Shown one piece after another: positions 14,419-16,255 of a stretch of 16,255 nt of DNA (position 1 is the stretch's first letter; the number at the start of each line of letters is the position of its first letter). The notes beneath the pieces were generated by a model. That model saw only the letters and a list, made by a program, of their open reading frames with translations, had not been told where the DNA came from and made no database searches. The position numbers were made by a program, and so were the translations under genes. The stretch spans positions 1 through 16,255 of the forward strand of contig CAYLNH010000161.1 in assembly GCA_964384625.1 (NCBI GenBank), written 5' to 3'. Origin of the DNA: CAYLNH01 sp964384625. GTDB lineage: Bacteria > Verrucomicrobiota > Lentisphaeria > JABSQK01.

Positions 14419-16185
14419 ATGACAAACCCGGATGACAACCAGCAAGCCCTTGACGCACCCAGCTCCTCGCTGCTGAGCCAGCCTTGGGTGCCGCCCGTCG
14501 CCCTGCTGTTGCTCACAATCCTCGCCTATGCCGCCTGCTATGGCAACGGCTTCGTCTGGGACGACGACAACTACGTCACCAACAACGTCGCGCTGCGATC
14601 CGTTGGCGGACTGGCAGACATCTGGCTCAAACCCACCGCCACGCCGCAGTACTACCCGCTGGTCCACACCATGTACTGGCTGGAGTATCAACTCTGGGGC
14701 ACGCAGGCGTTCGGCTATCATCTCGTCAATGTTCTGCTGCATGCCGGCGCGGCGGTCATGCTGTTCTTCCTCCTCCGCCGCTGGCAACTTGCCGGCGCCT
14801 GGCTGGCCGCCGCCGTCTTCGCCGTACACCCTATCGAAGTCGAGTCCGTCGCCTGGATCACCGAACGCAAAAATGTCCTCTCCGGTCTCCTTTTTCTGCT
14901 TGCGCTCTGGAGTTGCCTGCGCGCATTTGGCATGGACTTCGACCGGCAGAAACCGAAGTGGGGCTGGTACCTCGGCGCCTTCGGCCTGTTCGTCGGCGCG
15001 CTGCTCAGCAAGACCGTCACCTGCTCGCTGCCGGCCGTCCTGCTGGTGCTCGCCTGGTGGCGGCGCGATGACTTCCTGAAACGCCTGCCGAAACTGCTGG
15101 CGTGGCTGGCGCCGTTTTTCGTCGTCGGCGCAATCCTTGCCCTGGTCACCGTCCGGCTCGAGCGCGAGCATGTCGGCGCGATCGGCGAAGAATGGAACTA
15201 CTCCCTGGTCGAACGCGTCCTGATCGCCGGCCGTTGCCTCTGGTTCTATCTCGGCAAACTGGTCTGGCCGCAGCCGTTGATCTTCTTCTACGAACGCTGG
15301 ACCATCGATACCGGCGTCTGGTGGCAATACCTGTTTCCCGTGGGGTTTGCCGGACTGCTCGCGGCGCTCTTTGCACTGCGTCGGCGCATCGGCCGTGGGC
15401 CGCTGGCCGCCATGCTGATCTTCGCCGGCGTCCTGCTCCCGGCCCTCGGCTTCTTCAATGTCTATCCCCACAGGTACTCCTTCGTCGCCGACCATTTCCA
15501 ATACCACGGCGGCATCGCAGCCATTGTCTTGCTGGCCGCCGGCGGCGCCTGGTTGTTCAGGCACTTCGAACTGCACGAACGCTTCCGGCTGGTGTCCGTC
15601 GGCCTGCCGACCGCAATTCTCATTCTCTTCACCGCGATGACGCTGAACCAATGCCTGAACTACCGCAGCCGCAAAACGCTCTGGCAGGAAACGATCGTCG
15701 ACAACCCAGCCTCCTGGGCCGCCCACAACAATCTCGGCATCGTCTATCTCGAGGAAGCTGAATACGAACTGGCTGCCGGCCGCTTCGCCCAGGCCGCCAA
15801 ACTGAAGCCCGACCACGCCCAGGCACACATGAACTGCGGCATCGCATTAAGTCGCATCGGCGAGTACGCCGCCGCCCACCGGGCCTTCGCCGAAGCCCTC
15901 CGGGTAAAGCCCGACCTCCACCTCGTCCATCTGCACGCCGGCAATGCCTACGCCATGGCCAAAGACTTCCCACCCGCCATCGAAGCCTACAGGACGTACC
16001 TGCAGCAGGATCCTCAGTCCTTCGCCGCCGCCCTCGGCCTCGGCCACGTCTATATGCAGCTCGAGGACTACGCCAAAGCCGAGATCGCCTACACCCAGGC
16101 CGTCCGCCTCCACAACACCCCCGAGACCCGCGCCTGCCTCGAACGCGCCCAGGCCGAACTGCAGAAGCAAGCGCCGGATCACTAG
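14419..16185 (+). CDS. TMTC-like membrane glycosyltransferase with C-terminal tetratricopeptide repeats
   Basis: A 588-residue protein. Residues about 22-420 are polytopic membrane sequence with the GT-C/TMTC hallmarks: FVWDDDNYV (Asp48-Asp50) after the first helix, HPIEVESVAWITERKNVLS (from His137) and YPHRYSFVADHFQY. Residues 433-585 form about four TPR units (for example NNLGIVYLEEAEYELAAGRF, then KLKPDHAQAHMNCGIAL). Eukaryotic TMTC proteins O-mannosylate proteins; for bacterial relatives the acceptor is mostly unknown, with the TPRs presumably binding protein. The frame is open back to 14005, inside the previous gene, but the first sensible start outside it is ATG 14419. AAGG at 14411-14414 is a weak ribosome site; TTG 14389 is an alternative. 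It probably belongs to the same glycosylation cluster. Confidence 0.85.
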   Translation: MTNPDDNQQALDAPSSSLLSQPWVPPVALLLLTILAYAACYGNGFVWDDDNYVTNNVALRSVGGLADIWLKPTATPQYYPLVHTMYWLEYQLWGTQAFGYHLVNVLLHAGAAVMLFFLLRRWQLAGAWLAAAVFAVHPIEVESVAWITERKNVLSGLLFLLALWSCLRAFGMDFDRQKPKWGWYLGAFGLFVGALLSKTVTCSLPAVLLVLAWWRRDDFLKRLPKLLAWLAPFFVVGAILALVTVRLEREHVGAIGEEWNYSLVERVLIAGRCLWFYLGKLVWPQPLIFFYERWTIDTGVWWQYLFPVGFAGLLAALFALRRRIGRGPLAAMLIFAGVLLPALGFFNVYPHRYSFVADHFQYHGGIAAIVLLAAGGAWLFRHFELHERFRLVSVGLPTAILILFTAMTLNQCLNYRSRKTLWQETIVDNPASWAAHNNLGIVYLEEAEYELAAGRFAQAAKLKPDHAQAHMNCGIALSRIGEYAAAHRAFAEALRVKPDLHLVHLHAGNAYAMAKDFPPAIEAYRTYLQQDPQSFAAALGLGHVYMQLEDYAKAEIAYTQAVRLHNTPETRACLERAQAELQKQAPDH

Positions 16186-16255
16186 ATGGTCTCGGCGGAA
16201 GTCATGTAGCCCGGCGGTGCGCTGGAGGTCCGATCCCATGCCCCAGCGGGGCAGG
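16186..16255 (+). other. Right-edge segment; possible start of another gene
   Basis: After the TMTC-like stop, GGAGG (16224-16228) stands 9 nt before an ATG at 16238, giving the open beginning MPQRGR before the window ends. The same bases form a hairpin, GCCCC-AGC-GGGGC (16240-16252). Six codons are too few to identify a gene, and the hairpin may simply be an intergenic repeat. Confidence 0.2.

Noticed and set aside
14344..15828. Open frame of 494 codons on the minus strand opposite the TMTC-like gene
   Set aside because: It is antisense to a gene with GT-C and TPR motifs, and its composition is that of a shadow frame.
1..16255. Defence system, CRISPR array, phage, transposon or RNA gene
   Set aside because: No repeat-spacer pattern, nuclease, integrase, transposase, toxin-antitoxin pair, tRNA cloverleaf or rRNA was recognised. 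The novelty here lies in the duplicated GH-like protein and the intergenic repeats.

Overview
The window is high-GC bacterial DNA with eight substantial genes and strong Shine-Dalgarno sites at most starts. The gene content is a LacI-type regulator, a pectate-lyase-like beta-helix lipoprotein, a GH29 alpha-L-fucosidase, a very large exported DUF5060/GH-A-type protein, and a TMTC-like TPR membrane protein. This mix fits a polysaccharide-degrading member of the PVC superphylum (Lentisphaerota, Kiritimatiellota, Verrucomicrobiota or Planctomycetota). That placement is inferred from gene families only; there is no rRNA or other marker gene.

Left part (1-5643, plus strand): a dispersed-type repeat (1-127), then a promoter overlapped by two tandem palindromes, a LacI regulator (222-1247) and, 12 bp later, a two-repeat beta-helix surface protein (1260-3245). 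A second, inverted copy of the repeat (3435-3565) closes this block. The gene-poor stretch 3566-4119 holds palindromes and a short direct repeat but no convincing gene. An alpha-L-fucosidase (4120-5643) without a signal peptide follows.

Middle part (5739-10531, minus strand): a two-gene operon joined by an ATGA start/stop overlap. The first gene encodes a small exported Ig-like/SGNH-like protein (10531-9602). The second encodes a 1288-residue exported protein (9605-5739). Reading that protein closely shows that a whole three-domain unit (jelly roll, DUF5060-like sandwich, GH-A-like barrel) occurs twice in tandem. The second barrel keeps both candidate catalytic glutamates; the first has lost them. 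This is the most notable observation in the window.

Right part (10844-16185, plus strand, divergent from the operon across a hairpin-rich intergenic region): a processive GT2 glycosyltransferase, a GT-C/ArnT-like membrane glycosyltransferase, and a TMTC-like GT-C protein with C-terminal TPRs. Together they look like a glycan assembly or protein glycosylation cassette.

The left and middle genes plausibly cooperate in breaking down a fucose-containing or pectin-like polysaccharide. The exported beta-helix and GH-like proteins would act outside the cytoplasm and the fucosidase inside it, with LacI as local regulator. No transporter for the products is in the window. No tRNA, rRNA, CRISPR array, transposase or defence gene was seen.
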